Positions 1 to 7,663 of a stretch of 12,174 nucleotides of DNA are shown here, in pieces. Source of the stretch: Candidatus Nanopelagicales bacterium (GTDB taxonomy: Bacteria; Actinomycetota; Actinomycetes; S36-B12; UBA5976); assembly GCA_030831445.1 (NCBI GenBank), contig JAURLB010000099.1, positions 1 to 12,174 of the forward strand. The letters are read 5' to 3'. The position numbers were made by a program, and so were the translations under genes. Within the stretch, counting starts at the first letter, position 1. Every line of letters starts with the position of its first letter. The notes under the pieces are model-generated. The model searched no databases, was not told the origin of the DNA, and saw nothing but the letters and a program-made list of their open reading frames with translations.

Positions 1-1068
1 AAGAGTTTTCTCTTTCAAGAAACTAAGGCTCTGCTCAATCCAAAATCTTTCATGGAATTCTTGGACGAGAAGCTCCGCATGATTGGCACAAGTGCTTGCC
101 CCCCCTATCACCTAGCAATAGTGGTGGGCGGTACGAGTGCTGAACATACGTTGAAAGTCGCCAAATACGCATCAACGCGAGCGCTCGATTCACTCCCTGT
201 TCAAGGTGGTTTGAATGGCAATGCGTATCGAGATGTCGAAATGGAAGCTGAGGTCTTGAAACTCACTCAAGGATTTGGGATTGGTGCGCAATTTGGAGGT
301 AAGTATTTTTGCCACGACGTAAGAGTGATCCGGATGCCCCGTCACGGAGCATCCTGCCCGGTAGGTATTGCAGTTTCATGTGCAGCAGATCGGCAAGCGT
401 TTGCAAAAATCACTCCAGACGGAGTCTTTTTGGAAGCACTGGAAACAGACCCAGCGAAGTATTTACCAGAAGTCATTGAGATATCTGATGACACTGTGAC
501 TCGTATTGATCTAAACCAACCTATGGAAAAGATCCAAGCGCAACTTTCTCAATTGCCAGTGAAGTCGCGTGTTTCACTGACCGGAACAATGATTGTTGCC
601 CGTGATAGTGCCCACGCTCGACTCCTTGAAATTGTTGAGTCGGGCAGTGAGTTACCCGAATACTTCAAAAATCATCCCGTGTATTACGCAGGACCTGCAA
701 AAACCCCAGCAGGAATGGCTTCAGGTTCGTTCGGGCCAACAACTGCCGGTCGCATGGATACTTATGTCCCGAAGTTTCAAGCACTAGGCGGATCACTCGT
801 CATGCTTGCCAAAGGAAATCGCGGCAGTGGGGTCACCGAATCGTGCAAACAGTTTGGTGGTTTCTACTTGGGTTCAATTGGCGGGCCTGCCGCAATCCTT
901 GCCCAAGATAACATCATAAAAGTTGAAGTTCTTGACTTCGAAGATCTTGGAATGGAAGCGGTTTGGAAGATTGAGGTCAAAGACTTTCCAGCTTTCATCG
1001 TCATTGATGACAAAGGTAATGACTTTTATGCCGAGACAATGCGGTCAGTTTCGGTACGAATCAAGTAA
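1..1068 (+). CDS. fumA: Class I fumarate hydratase ([4Fe-4S]), 3' part, truncated by window edge
   Basis: Catalyses the reversible hydration of fumarate to malate in the TCA cycle, in the cytosol. The frame is open from base 1, so the gene starts outside the window; 355 codons remain of a family usually about 550 residues long. The first ATG in view (base 52) is internal, because residues before it ([12 protein letters not shown]) match the family. Numbering from the first codon in view, Cys33 in GTSACPPYH and Cys127 in VSCAADR correspond to the second and third cluster ligands of E. coli FumA; the first ligand lies off the window. [10 protein letters not shown] (His115 region), [15 protein letters not shown] and LGSIGGPAA are further class I signatures. 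The resemblance to FumA/FumB extends to the C-terminal VEDFPAF-like and DDKGNDF segments, so this is the one-chain form, not the split alpha/beta form. The cluster makes such enzymes oxygen-sensitive (family knowledge). The stop codon touches the stop of the opposing helicase gene. Confidence 0.95.
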   Translation, partial: KSFLFQETKALLNPKSFMEFLDEKLRMIGTSACPPYHLAIVVGGTSAEHTLKVAKYASTRALDSLPVQGGLNGNAYRDVEMEAEVLKLTQGFGIGAQFGGKYFCHDVRVIRMPRHGASCPVGIAVSCAADRQAFAKITPDGVFLEALETDPAKYLPEVIEISDDTVTRIDLNQPMEKIQAQLSQLPVKSRVSLTGTMIVARDSAHARLLEIVESGSELPEYFKNHPVYYAGPAKTPAGMASGSFGPTTAGRMDTYVPKFQALGGSLVMLAKGNRGSGVTESCKQFGGFYLGSIGGPAAILAQDNIIKVEVLDFEDLGMEAVWKIEVKDFPAFIVIDDKGNDFYAETMRSVSVRIK

Positions 1069-3270
1069 TCAGATTTTCGTTACAGGACTGTAGCGAAGAA
1101 GTAATCGTTTTTGACCCACCTGTGCACCAAAGTCCACACTCACTTGCGCATTTGCGCCAGTTCCAACGATCGACACAATTCGACCATCACCAAATTTTTC
1201 GTGCCTGACCATGTCCCCTACTTTGAGATCTCCAGCAGAGCCCTCCGGTAGATGTTGAGAGATAAAGTCAGTACTGACTTTAGAAGTCCGCACTGGGCGT
1301 GAGAGAGATCCTTCACGCAAATTCATAACTAAATCCTCTGGAATTTCTGCGAGAAATCGAGATGGAACCATTTGCATAGTTCGACCGAATATCGTCCGCT
1401 GCTCGGCGCCAGTCAGATAGAGCAGTTTTTCAGCACGTGTAATTCCAACATAGGCCAAGCGTCGCTCTTCTTCGAGTTCCTGCGGACTTGAAAAAGACAT
1501 GCTATGAGGAAACACTCCTTCGTCTAATCCGACAATGAATACCACAGGAAACTCCAACCCCTTTGCAGTGTGAAGGGTCATAAGTGTCACTTGACCGCGC
1601 TCGTCGTCCGCCAACTGATCACTATCTGAAATCAAGGCAACTTTTTCAAGGAAACTCAAAAGTGAACCGTCCTCGGCCAATTCCATGCTTTCAAGTTCAA
1701 ACTCTCTTGCAAAGTCCTCAAGTTGACTGAGGTTCTCTCGCCTACTTTCATCTTTGGGGTCTTCGCTCTTTTCAAGTTCGCTTAGATATCCAGACTGCTC
1801 CAGTACTGCGGCAAGAATGACTGAGGGTTCAGTGTCTGCCTCTAATAAAACACGTAGATTGCTAAACATTTCTGTGAAGGTATTAATTGACTTTACAACT
1901 CTTGCCTGCAGGCCAGAAATTGCTTCAACCATGACCAATGCGTCATACATTGTTAAACTGCTTATCGCTGCGTAATCTGCGATTAATTCTTCTGCCTTGT
2001 CGCCGATACCTCTACGGGGAACATTCAGAATTCTACGGAGTGAGACTTCGTCTGCTGGGTTTACGATGAGTCGCAGATAAGCAAGTGCATCTTTAATTTC
2101 GGCGCGCTCAAAGAACCGTGTGCCACCAATAACTTTGTAAGGAATTCCTGCTTGAAAAAATGCGCTTTCCAAAACTCGAGATTGTGAGTTCATGCGATAC
2201 ATCACAACGACATCTCGAAATTCAAATGTCCCGAGTTTCAGGAATCGACTTATTTCACTTGCTACATACGATGATTCATCAACCTCAGTCTCACCCGTAT
2301 ATCTACGAATGGGTTCGCCGTCGCCTGCGTCAGTCCAGAGATTCTTTTCCCGTCGTGAGACATTTTTCGAAATCACGGCATTCGCAGCATTCAAAATGGT
2401 AAGAGTGGACCTATAGTTTTGCTCAAGTAACACCACTTTGGCATTGGCAAAATCTCGTTCAAATTCATCAATATTGCGGATTGTTGCTCCACGAAAAGCA
2501 TAGATGGATTGATCAGCGTCCCCAACAACACAGAGTTCGCCGCCACCCTCACCCTGCGCAAGCAGACGAATCAATTCATACTGCGCCATATTGGTATCTT
2601 GGTACTCATCTACCAATATGTATCGAAATCGTGCTCGATAGGCGTCAAGTACTTCAGGGTTTTCCTTGAAGAGCTTCACCATATTGCCAATTAAATCGTC
2701 GAAATCCATTGCGTTGCATTCAAGCAATTTTTTTTGATACGCCTCATACACATCAGCAATAACTCGCTGTGGATAGGTACTTGCAGCCGCGTGAAATTCA
2801 GACGGCGAAATTAACTCGTTCTTTGCCGACGAAATTGCATGAAGCACTGCTCGAGGCCTGTGTGTTTTTTGATCGAGATTCAAACTCGTCATGACTCGCT
2901 TAATAAGGGTTTCGGCATCGTCCATGTCATATATTGAAAATGTTTTTGTGTAACCGAGCTTCTCAGCATCTTTCCTCAAAAAGCGAGCACTAGCGCTGTG
3001 AAATGTTGACACCACCATATAGCGTGCTTCTGGTCCAACAAGTTCCTCAACTCGATTACGCATCTCCGCCGCCGCCTTATTGGTGAATGTAATTGCGAGG
3101 ATTTGATTACCGTAGGCAGCCTTTGTGTAGACCAAATTCGCAATTCGGCGGGTGAGAACCCGAGTTTTGCCCGATCCTGCACCTGCAACAATGAGCAGTG
3201 GTGAGCCTCTATGCAAAACTGCAATTCTTTGCTGCTCATTGAGGTCATCAAGGTTAAGTGCGAGGCTCAT
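1069..3270 (-). CDS. pcrA: UvrD/PcrA-type superfamily 1A DNA helicase
   Basis: An ATP-dependent 3'-5' DNA helicase acting in nucleotide excision repair, removal of RecA filaments and rescue of stalled RNA polymerase (family roles). All SF1 motifs are present in the 733-residue product. Walker A GAGSGKT is at 30-36, TFHSASARFLR around 89-99, Walker B DEYQDT at 221-226, GDADQSIYAFRGA at 250-262, QNYRST at 284-289, TLHTAKGLEFP around 565-575 and EEERRLAYVGITRA at 600-613. A C-terminal Tudor-like module follows at 681-733 (VGDMVRHEKFGDGRIVSIVG), the part that in PcrA contacts RNA polymerase. Length is normal for the family. An in-frame GTG ten codons upstream (base 3300) exists, but the ATG at 3270 is preferred because homology starts there (LNEQQRIAV) and a TAGACT -10 box ends 7 bases before it. 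The choice between the names pcrA and uvrD is conventional; the C-terminal module favours the PcrA/UvrD1 group. Confidence 0.94.
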   Translation of the reverse strand: MSLALNLDDLNEQQRIAVLHRGSPLLIVAGAGSGKTRVLTRRIANLVYTKAAYGNQILAITFTNKAAAEMRNRVEELVGPEARYMVVSTFHSASARFLRKDAEKLGYTKTFSIYDMDDAETLIKRVMTSLNLDQKTHRPRAVLHAISSAKNELISPSEFHAAASTYPQRVIADVYEAYQKKLLECNAMDFDDLIGNMVKLFKENPEVLDAYRARFRYILVDEYQDTNMAQYELIRLLAQGEGGGELCVVGDADQSIYAFRGATIRNIDEFERDFANAKVVLLEQNYRSTLTILNAANAVISKNVSRREKNLWTDAGDGEPIRRYTGETEVDESSYVASEISRFLKLGTFEFRDVVVMYRMNSQSRVLESAFFQAGIPYKVIGGTRFFERAEIKDALAYLRLIVNPADEVSLRRILNVPRRGIGDKAEELIADYAAISSLTMYDALVMVEAISGLQARVVKSINTFTEMFSNLRVLLEADTEPSVILAAVLEQSGYLSELEKSEDPKDESRRENLSQLEDFAREFELESMELAEDGSLLSFLEKVALISDSDQLADDERGQVTLMTLHTAKGLEFPVVFIVGLDEGVFPHSMSFSSPQELEEERRLAYVGITRAEKLLYLTGAEQRTIFGRTMQMVPSRFLAEIPEDLVMNLREGSLSRPVRTSKVSTDFISQHLPEGSAGDLKVGDMVRHEKFGDGRIVSIVGTGANAQVSVDFGAQVGQKRLLLRYSPVTKI

Positions 3271-3276
3271 TACCCC

Positions 3277-3282
3277 TAGTCT
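3277..3282 (+). promoter_or_regulatory. Candidate -10 box TAGTCT of the PIG-L deacetylase gene
   Basis: TAGTCT fits TAnnnT and lies on the opposite strand of the same palindrome as the pcrA -10. A transcript would begin near 3289-3290 and carry a leader of about 35 bases with a ribosome binding site. TTAAGT, 17 bases upstream, is only a weak -35 match (3 of 6 bases). Confidence 0.4.
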
Positions 3283-3283
3283 A
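3278..3283 (-). promoter_or_regulatory. -10 box TAGACT of pcrA, predicted leaderless start
   Basis: TAGACT is followed by seven bases (AGGGGTA) and then the ATG at 3270, so transcription starting at the usual distance would begin at or next to the A of the start codon. No convincing -35 hexamer is visible 16-18 bases upstream. The AGGGG just before the ATG looks like a Shine-Dalgarno sequence but is only two bases from the start codon, too close to work normally. Confidence 0.55.
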
Positions 3284-3312
3284 GGGAGGCGACAAGACAC
3301 TCACTTACGATT

Positions 3313-3318
3313 GGAAGG
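3313..3318 (+). promoter_or_regulatory. Ribosome binding site GGAAGG deciding the deacetylase start
   Basis: GGAAGG ends five bases before the GTG at 3324. An alternative in-frame GTG at 3318 overlaps this motif and would have no spacing, so 3324 is the better start. Confidence 0.6.
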
Positions 3319-3323
3319 TGAGT

Positions 3324-4037
3324 GTGATTCCAGATAGCGATATTGAAAGAATTCTTGTAGTAACGGCCCATCCTGACGACGCTGATTTTGGTGCTGCCGG
3401 CACCATTGCATCTTGGGCAGACGCCGGTATTGAAGTTCATTTGTGTTTGTTGACAAACGGTGATCAAGGTGGTTTTGATGATACGCCACGTGATCAAATG
3501 GGACCTCTTCGCCAACGGGAGCAACAAGCAGCAAGCAACATTCTTGGCGTCAAATCTGTAACCTTCCTCAATCATCCGGATGGGCATCTCATGCCCTCAA
3601 TCCAACTTCGGGGTGAAGTTGTGGCTGTGATACGTAAGGTCAAACCTCAACGAATGGTTATTCAATCACCTGAACGCAATTGGAACCGTATCTTTTCTGC
3701 TCATCCCGATCACTTAGCAGCAGGCGAAATTGCTATTCAAGCGATCTATCCAGATGCTCGAAATGAATTTGCGTTTCCAGAACTACTCAAAGCAGGGCTC
3801 GAGCCATGGACGGTGTCAGAAGTGTGGGTAATGGCTAAAGAGCCTAGGAATCACTTCGTGGACATCACGGACACTTTTGCCAGGAAAGTGGAAGCGCTCA
3901 AAGCCCACACTTCTCAGACTTCACATATGGAAGATTTGGAAGGGCGACTTCGCTCATGGGCAGAAATGACTGCTGAAGAAGCTGGTTTGCCAAAGGGAAG
4001 GCTTGCCGAGGGATACTTCGTAGCGACTACGAATTAA
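3324..4037 (+). CDS. PIG-L / LmbE-family zinc-dependent N-deacetylase
   Basis: A member of the family that removes acetyl groups from N-acetylglucosaminyl compounds or related thiol conjugates (MshB, Mca and BshB are characterised relatives). The 237-residue product has the N-terminal AHPDD motif at 15-19; His16 and Asp19 are expected zinc ligands and Asp18 the general base. The second signature, AHPDH around 126-130, supplies the third ligand (His130). These match MshB His13, Asp16 and His147. Length is near the short end of the family. No partner such as MshA, MshC or a glycosyltransferase lies next to it, so the substrate cannot be read from context; mycothiol metabolism is possible but unproven. 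It is divergent from pcrA with a shared promoter region, and its TAA overlaps by four bases the stop codon of the opposing membrane-protein gene. The start is GTG. Confidence 0.88.
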   Translation: MIPDSDIERILVVTAHPDDADFGAAGTIASWADAGIEVHLCLLTNGDQGGFDDTPRDQMGPLRQREQQAASNILGVKSVTFLNHPDGHLMPSIQLRGEVVAVIRKVKPQRMVIQSPERNWNRIFSAHPDHLAAGEIAIQAIYPDARNEFAFPELLKAGLEPWTVSEVWVMAKEPRNHFVDITDTFARKVEALKAHTSQTSHMEDLEGRLRSWAEMTAEEAGLPKGRLAEGYFVATTN

Positions 4038-4387
4038 ACCATCACAGCAATAACAATATTAGTGAGCGTTAACAAACCAATTGCAAAGTAAGTTCCCTTT
4101 TGCAGTGTTGATTGTTTGCGATTCTGCAACACCAAAATTGCAATTACTACCAATATTAGAAGCTTCACACCGATTTTGGTGTGAAAGTTTGCATCCATTT
4201 CATCAGCGAACTGGGAACTCGCAATTCCTGCAAGTAACAATCCTGTGGCAAGCATCGTCCACATACCATCCATCATGCTTCGGTTCACTACTTTCGCTGG
4301 TGCCGAAAGTTGAACAAGAAAACCACCTAATAACGATGCCAAACCTACAAAGTGAAGCACAACCAAAATTTTGTAAAAAATTTCCAT
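4034..4387 (-). CDS. Small four-helix integral membrane protein of unknown function
   Basis: I do not recognise the family with confidence. The 117-residue product has four hydrophobic segments at about 5-27, 41-59, 70-88 and 99-117, leaving short loops; the second loop (Ser-Gln-Phe-Ala-Asp-Glu-Met-Asp) is acidic. The first helix holds His12 and a Gly-rich stretch (LHFVGLASLLGGF), reminiscent of small CopD-like or DUF2269-like membrane proteins, but this is only a resemblance. The ATG at 4387 is chosen over one at 4411 because AGGA sits 8 bases before it, while 4411 has no ribosome binding site and lies inside guaA. It follows guaA by 10 bases and is probably the last gene of the guanine operon. 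Its stop overlaps that of the convergent deacetylase gene. Confidence 0.8.
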   Translation of the reverse strand: MEIFYKILVVLHFVGLASLLGGFLVQLSAPAKVVNRSMMDGMWTMLATGLLLAGIASSQFADEMDANFHTKIGVKLLILVVIAILVLQNRKQSTLQKGTYFAIGLLTLTNIVIAVMV

Positions 4388-4395
4388 GTATAAAA

Positions 4396-4399
4396 TCCT
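4396..4399 (-). promoter_or_regulatory. Ribosome binding site AGGA of the small membrane protein gene
   Basis: AGGA shares two bases with the TAG stop codon of guaA (TAGGA) and lies 8 bases before the ATG at 4387. This places reinitiation directly at the end of guaA and supports co-translation. Confidence 0.55.
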
Positions 4400-5969
4400 A
4401 CTCCCATTCAATCGTGCCAGGTGGTTTTGACGTAATGTCTAATACCACCCGATTAATTTCCCGCACTTCATTCGTAATTCGATTCGAGAGGACAGCAAGA
4501 AACTCGTGATCAAGCCGAGACCAGTCTGCAGTCATCGCATCTTCACTCGACACAGGGCGAAGTACTACGGGATACCCATAGGTGCGGCCATCCCCCTGCA
4601 CACCGACTGAACGAACGTCTGCCAAAAGGACAACTGGAAATTGCCAAATTTCGCGATTGATACCCGCCTTTGTAACCTCGTCTCGGACTATCGCATCCGC
4701 CTCTTGCAATATTCGTAATCTCTCTTCAGTTACTTCACCAACAATTCGAATTCCAAGTCCAGGACCGGGGAATGGGTGGCGATACACCATCTCGTCAGGT
4801 AGCCCCAGCTCAACTCCAAGCGCTCGAACTTCATCTTTGAAGAGTTCACGCAGCGGTTCTATCAAAGTGAAAGTCAAGTCGTCAGGAAGACCTCCAACAT
4901 TGTGATGTGATTTAATTGTTGCTGTCGAACTACCACCGCCAGATTCAACAACATCGGGATACAAGGTTCCCTGGACAAGAAATTCAATTGGATGAGCTTG
5001 CTCTGCTTGAGCGACAAGTTCTCGTTCCGCTTGTTCAAAAACGCGAATGAACAAATTGCCTATTGTTTTTCGCTTTGCTTCGGGATCTGTGATACCCGCA
5101 AGAGCGTCTAGGAATACATCATTCGCATCTTTCACAACGAGTTTTATTCCAGTCGCCTTCACGTAATCGCGTTCCACTTGCTCCCGCTCACCTTTTCGCA
5201 GAAGTCCATGATCGACAAATACGCACGTTAGTTGATCTCCGACGGCCTTGTGGACAAGTGCGGCAGCAACTGCACTATCGACTCCCCCAGAAAGTCCACA
5301 GATGACTTGCTTGTCGCCTACGAGTGCTTTGATGTGATTGACTTTATCTGGAATGAAGTTAGACATTGTCCACGTCCGTGAGCATTCAGCAATTCGCCAA
5401 AGAAAATTCTCGATAACTCTTTGTCCAAACTCACTATGTAGTACTTCGGGATGAAACTGAACGCCAGCACATTGCATTTCAAGATTTTCAAAAGCTCCAA
5501 TTGGTGCACCTTCTGAGCTTGCAACAACCGAGAAACCTATCGGCGGTTCACTCACAGAATCGCCGTGACTCATCCATACATTAAGTTGTTCTGGAATTCC
5601 GGCAAACAGCACCGAATCACCTGAAACACTCAGTGGCGTTCTACCAAATTCAGATTTACCAGTGCGCTCGACTTTCCCGCCAAGCCCCTGCGCCATAGTT
5701 TGAAATCCATAACAAATGCCGAGGACCGGGATCCCGAGTTTCAGTATTTCCATATCAAAAGCGGGCGCGTCTTCTGCATACACACTTGCAGGTCCACCTG
5801 AAAGAATGATGGCAGCAGGGTTTTTTGCTTTGACTTCTTCTACTGAAATTGTGTGTGCAACGAGTTCGGAAAAAACTTGTGCCTCTCGAACTCTTCGCGC
5901 AATGAGCTGGGCGTATTGCGCACCGAAATCTACAACGAGAACAACTTCACGGACATCTGAATTGGACAT
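4398..5969 (-). CDS. guaA: GMP synthase (glutamine-hydrolysing)
   Basis: Converts XMP to GMP using ATP and ammonia released from glutamine, the last step of guanine nucleotide synthesis. The 523-residue single chain holds both halves. An N-terminal class I glutamine amidotransferase carries the nucleophile Cys86 in GICYGFQ and the His173-Glu175 pair in QFHPE. The ATP-pyrophosphatase domain has the P-loop SGGVDS at 227-232, and the C-terminal dimerisation domain ends in [11 protein letters not shown], typical of GuaA. Length is normal. The ATG at 5969 has no Shine-Dalgarno sequence; instead a TAGACT box ends 8 bases upstream, suggesting leaderless expression in addition to read-through from the GMC oxidoreductase gene 11 bases upstream. 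It works with guaB at the head of the same gene train. Confidence 0.97.
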   Translation of the reverse strand: MSNSDVREVVLVVDFGAQYAQLIARRVREAQVFSELVAHTISVEEVKAKNPAAIILSGGPASVYAEDAPAFDMEILKLGIPVLGICYGFQTMAQGLGGKVERTGKSEFGRTPLSVSGDSVLFAGIPEQLNVWMSHGDSVSEPPIGFSVVASSEGAPIGAFENLEMQCAGVQFHPEVLHSEFGQRVIENFLWRIAECSRTWTMSNFIPDKVNHIKALVGDKQVICGLSGGVDSAVAAALVHKAVGDQLTCVFVDHGLLRKGEREQVERDYVKATGIKLVVKDANDVFLDALAGITDPEAKRKTIGNLFIRVFEQAERELVAQAEQAHPIEFLVQGTLYPDVVESGGGSSTATIKSHHNVGGLPDDLTFTLIEPLRELFKDEVRALGVELGLPDEMVYRHPFPGPGLGIRIVGEVTEERLRILQEADAIVRDEVTKAGINREIWQFPVVLLADVRSVGVQGDGRTYGYPVVLRPVSSEDAMTADWSRLDHEFLAVLSNRITNEVREINRVVLDITSKPPGTIEWE

Positions 5970-5977
5970 AATTAGCG

Positions 5978-5983
5978 AGTCTA
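5978..5983 (-). promoter_or_regulatory. -10 box TAGACT of guaA, overlapping the upstream stop codon
   Basis: TAGACT is followed by 8 bases and the ATG at 5969; its first three bases are the TAG stop of the GMC oxidoreductase gene. Seventeen bases upstream is TTCGCA (4 of 6 matches to TTGACA). No ribosome binding site is present. This predicts an internal promoter giving a leaderless or nearly leaderless guaA mRNA. Confidence 0.6.
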
Positions 5984-7663
5984 ATCGGCTCGTTTAACAC
6001 TGCGAATAGTGAAGAGTCTTGCTGGAGCATGGTCTGGGACAACTGGACGGTTCGGCGCAATTGGTTCTAACACCTGATATGTGTCACTTTGTATTGGGCG
6101 TGTGTCGATGTCGCCTTTGTTTGGCCAGAGAGCCATTGCACGCTCTGCTTGGGCGGTGATGGTGAGTGATGGATTCACTCCAAGATTTGCTGTAATTGTT
6201 GAGCCATCTACTACATGCAGTGTCGGGTAATTCCACACTCGATGATACGGATCAATCACGCCTTGTTCGGCGGACTTTCCAATCACACAACCACCAACAA
6301 AGTGTGCTGTGAATGGTGCACCAATCAAGTCACCAATATGTCCCGCCGGAATACCGCCTCTATTTTTCGCAATCGCACGAGCTGTGTCATTTGCAGCTGC
6401 AATCCATGTTGCATTTGGCTTATCTGCATCTTGAGTAGTTGTAAGCGAGAATTTATCTCCAGAGAGTTTACCCTTCACAGAAATCGCCGAGTCAACACTT
6501 TGCATAACTAGTGCAATGATTGTTCGCTCACTCCAGCGTCGCACATTCAAGAGCTTCAACAACGTGAACGGTGACTTCATAACAAGTTTCAACCACTGGC
6601 GGCGGCGCAGTTTGAGATTAGAGCCATCAGTCATGATGGTTTGAAGTAATCCCATCGAATTGCTTCCTTTTCCATATCTGACAGGCTCAACATGGGTGTC
6701 ATCATCAGGGAAAAATGACGAGGTAATAGCGACTCCTTGTGAATAATTAGGAACCGGTTTTTTCATGATTGTACCGACCAAACTCTCGCTGTTGGTGCGA
6801 GACAAGTCACCTAAGCGGTTCGAAAGTAAAGGTAGCGTGGTCATTCTCAACTTGTGAAGGAGGTTTTGTGTGCCATAGGTTCCCGCAGCGAAAATGACAT
6901 GGCGCGCAAGAATCTGTTGTTGCTTGCGCATTCGATTTGATCGCGCGAGCGTAACCGTCCAAGCGCCATCTTTTCCTTCAACCTGAACGACTGTTTGGTT
7001 GGGCAGAATTTCAGCACCTGCTCTTTCTGCAAGGTACAAATAGTTTTTGAGCAATGTGTTCTTTGCATTATGCCGACACCCCGTCATGCACTCTCCACAT
7101 TCAATACACGAGCGCCTAGAAGGCCCAACACCGCCGAAATATGGATCAGCGTGCTCCTTGCCGGGAGCGTCCGAGAAAAATACTCCAACCGGTGTCTTTC
7201 GAAACGTGTGCTCTAATCCTTGTTGTTTTGCTACTTCAAGTATTGCCTCATCAGATGGAGTCATGGTTGGGTTTTCCATCACACCAAGCATTCGTTCAGC
7301 TTGGTCGAACCACGGCTCAAGTTCGCTTTTCCAATTAGTTATGTCTTTCCACTGCGGATCGTTGAAGTACTTATCTTTCGGCCGATAGAGGGTGTTTGCG
7401 TAAACCAAACTTCCACCGCCTACGCCGGCACCCGCCAAAATCAAGACGTCCTTCAGTATGTGAATACGTTGAACGCCAAAGAGTCGAAAGCGCGGAGCAT
7501 ACAAAAACTTTGAAAGCCTCCATGAGGTTTTGGGGAAATCTTTGTCTTCGAATCTCCTGCCCGCTTCCACAACTGCGACTGAATATCCCTTTTCCACGAG
7601 CCGTAATGCGCTAACACTCCCACCAAATCCTGATCCGATGATCAGAACATCAACTTCTTTCAT
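5981..7663 (-). CDS. ChoD-like GMC-family FAD-dependent oxidoreductase
   Basis: A flavoprotein of the glucose-methanol-choline family, which oxidises alcohols (sterols in cholesterol oxidases) to carbonyl compounds. In the 560-residue product the FAD-binding GSGFGG is at 10-15 with Glu33 in VVEAG, and [13 protein letters not shown] at 78-90 is the GMC flavin-contact region. The C-terminal GMC segment has His454 (AHFVGG) and Asn497 ([11 protein letters not shown]), corresponding to the active-site His and Asn of cholesterol oxidase. Cys186, 189, 192 and 196 form a CX2CX2CX3C motif followed by RHNAKNTL, ferredoxin-like in spacing. No signal peptide is seen, so it is probably cytosolic. Its ATG overlaps the stop of the aldehyde dehydrogenase gene (ATGA, 4 bases), so the two are coupled. 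In mycobacteria choD lies in the same guaB2-guaB3 neighbourhood. The true substrate is not known; cholesterol is doubtful in an aquatic streamlined bacterium. Confidence 0.88.
   Translation of the reverse strand: MKEVDVLIIGSGFGGSVSALRLVEKGYSVAVVEAGRRFEDKDFPKTSWRLSKFLYAPRFRLFGVQRIHILKDVLILAGAGVGGGSLVYANTLYRPKDKYFNDPQWKDITNWKSELEPWFDQAERMLGVMENPTMTPSDEAILEVAKQQGLEHTFRKTPVGVFFSDAPGKEHADPYFGGVGPSRRSCIECGECMTGCRHNAKNTLLKNYLYLAERAGAEILPNQTVVQVEGKDGAWTVTLARSNRMRKQQQILARHVIFAAGTYGTQNLLHKLRMTTLPLLSNRLGDLSRTNSESLVGTIMKKPVPNYSQGVAITSSFFPDDDTHVEPVRYGKGSNSMGLLQTIMTDGSNLKLRRRQWLKLVMKSPFTLLKLLNVRRWSERTIIALVMQSVDSAISVKGKLSGDKFSLTTTQDADKPNATWIAAANDTARAIAKNRGGIPAGHIGDLIGAPFTAHFVGGCVIGKSAEQGVIDPYHRVWNYPTLHVVDGSTITANLGVNPSLTITAQAERAMALWPNKGDIDTRPIQSDTYQVLEPIAPNRPVVPDHAPARLFTIRSVKRAD

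Larger units (their letters stand above)
3274..3286. repeat. Perfect palindrome CCCTAG-T-CTAGGG in the divergent pcrA / deacetylase promoter region
   Basis: Six-base arms around a single central base, located between the ATG of the helicase (3270) and the start of the deacetylase (3324). The palindrome contains TAGACT on the minus strand and TAGTCT on the plus strand, both fitting the actinobacterial -10 pattern TAnnnT. It may simply be two face-to-face -10 boxes, or also a repressor site; the sequence alone cannot separate these. Confidence 0.6.

Noticed and set aside
3271..3300. Ten-residue N-terminal extension of the helicase from a GTG at 3300
   Set aside because: No ribosome binding site, not part of the conserved family start, and it covers the likely -10 box.
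3276..3587. Open frame of 103 codons on the minus strand opposite the deacetylase, upstream of pcrA
   Set aside because: It is antisense to the conserved AHPDD region of the deacetylase and would run through the divergent promoter; the protein resembles nothing I know.
4164..4185. Eight-base perfect inverted repeat (TTCACACC and GGTGTGAA, six-base loop) downstream of the deacetylase stop, considered as a terminator
   Set aside because: It lies inside the membrane-protein gene, has no U-tract on either strand, and about one such repeat is expected by chance in 12 kb.
4388..4411. Longer version of the small membrane protein starting at 4411 inside guaA
   Set aside because: No ribosome binding site before it, whereas the ATG at 4387 has AGGA at 8 bases and leads straight into the first membrane helix.
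5981..7663. Naming the GMC protein a cholesterol oxidase outright
   Set aside because: Only family-level residues and gene context support it; no sterol degradation genes are in view, and the adjacent aldehyde dehydrogenase points to a primary alcohol.
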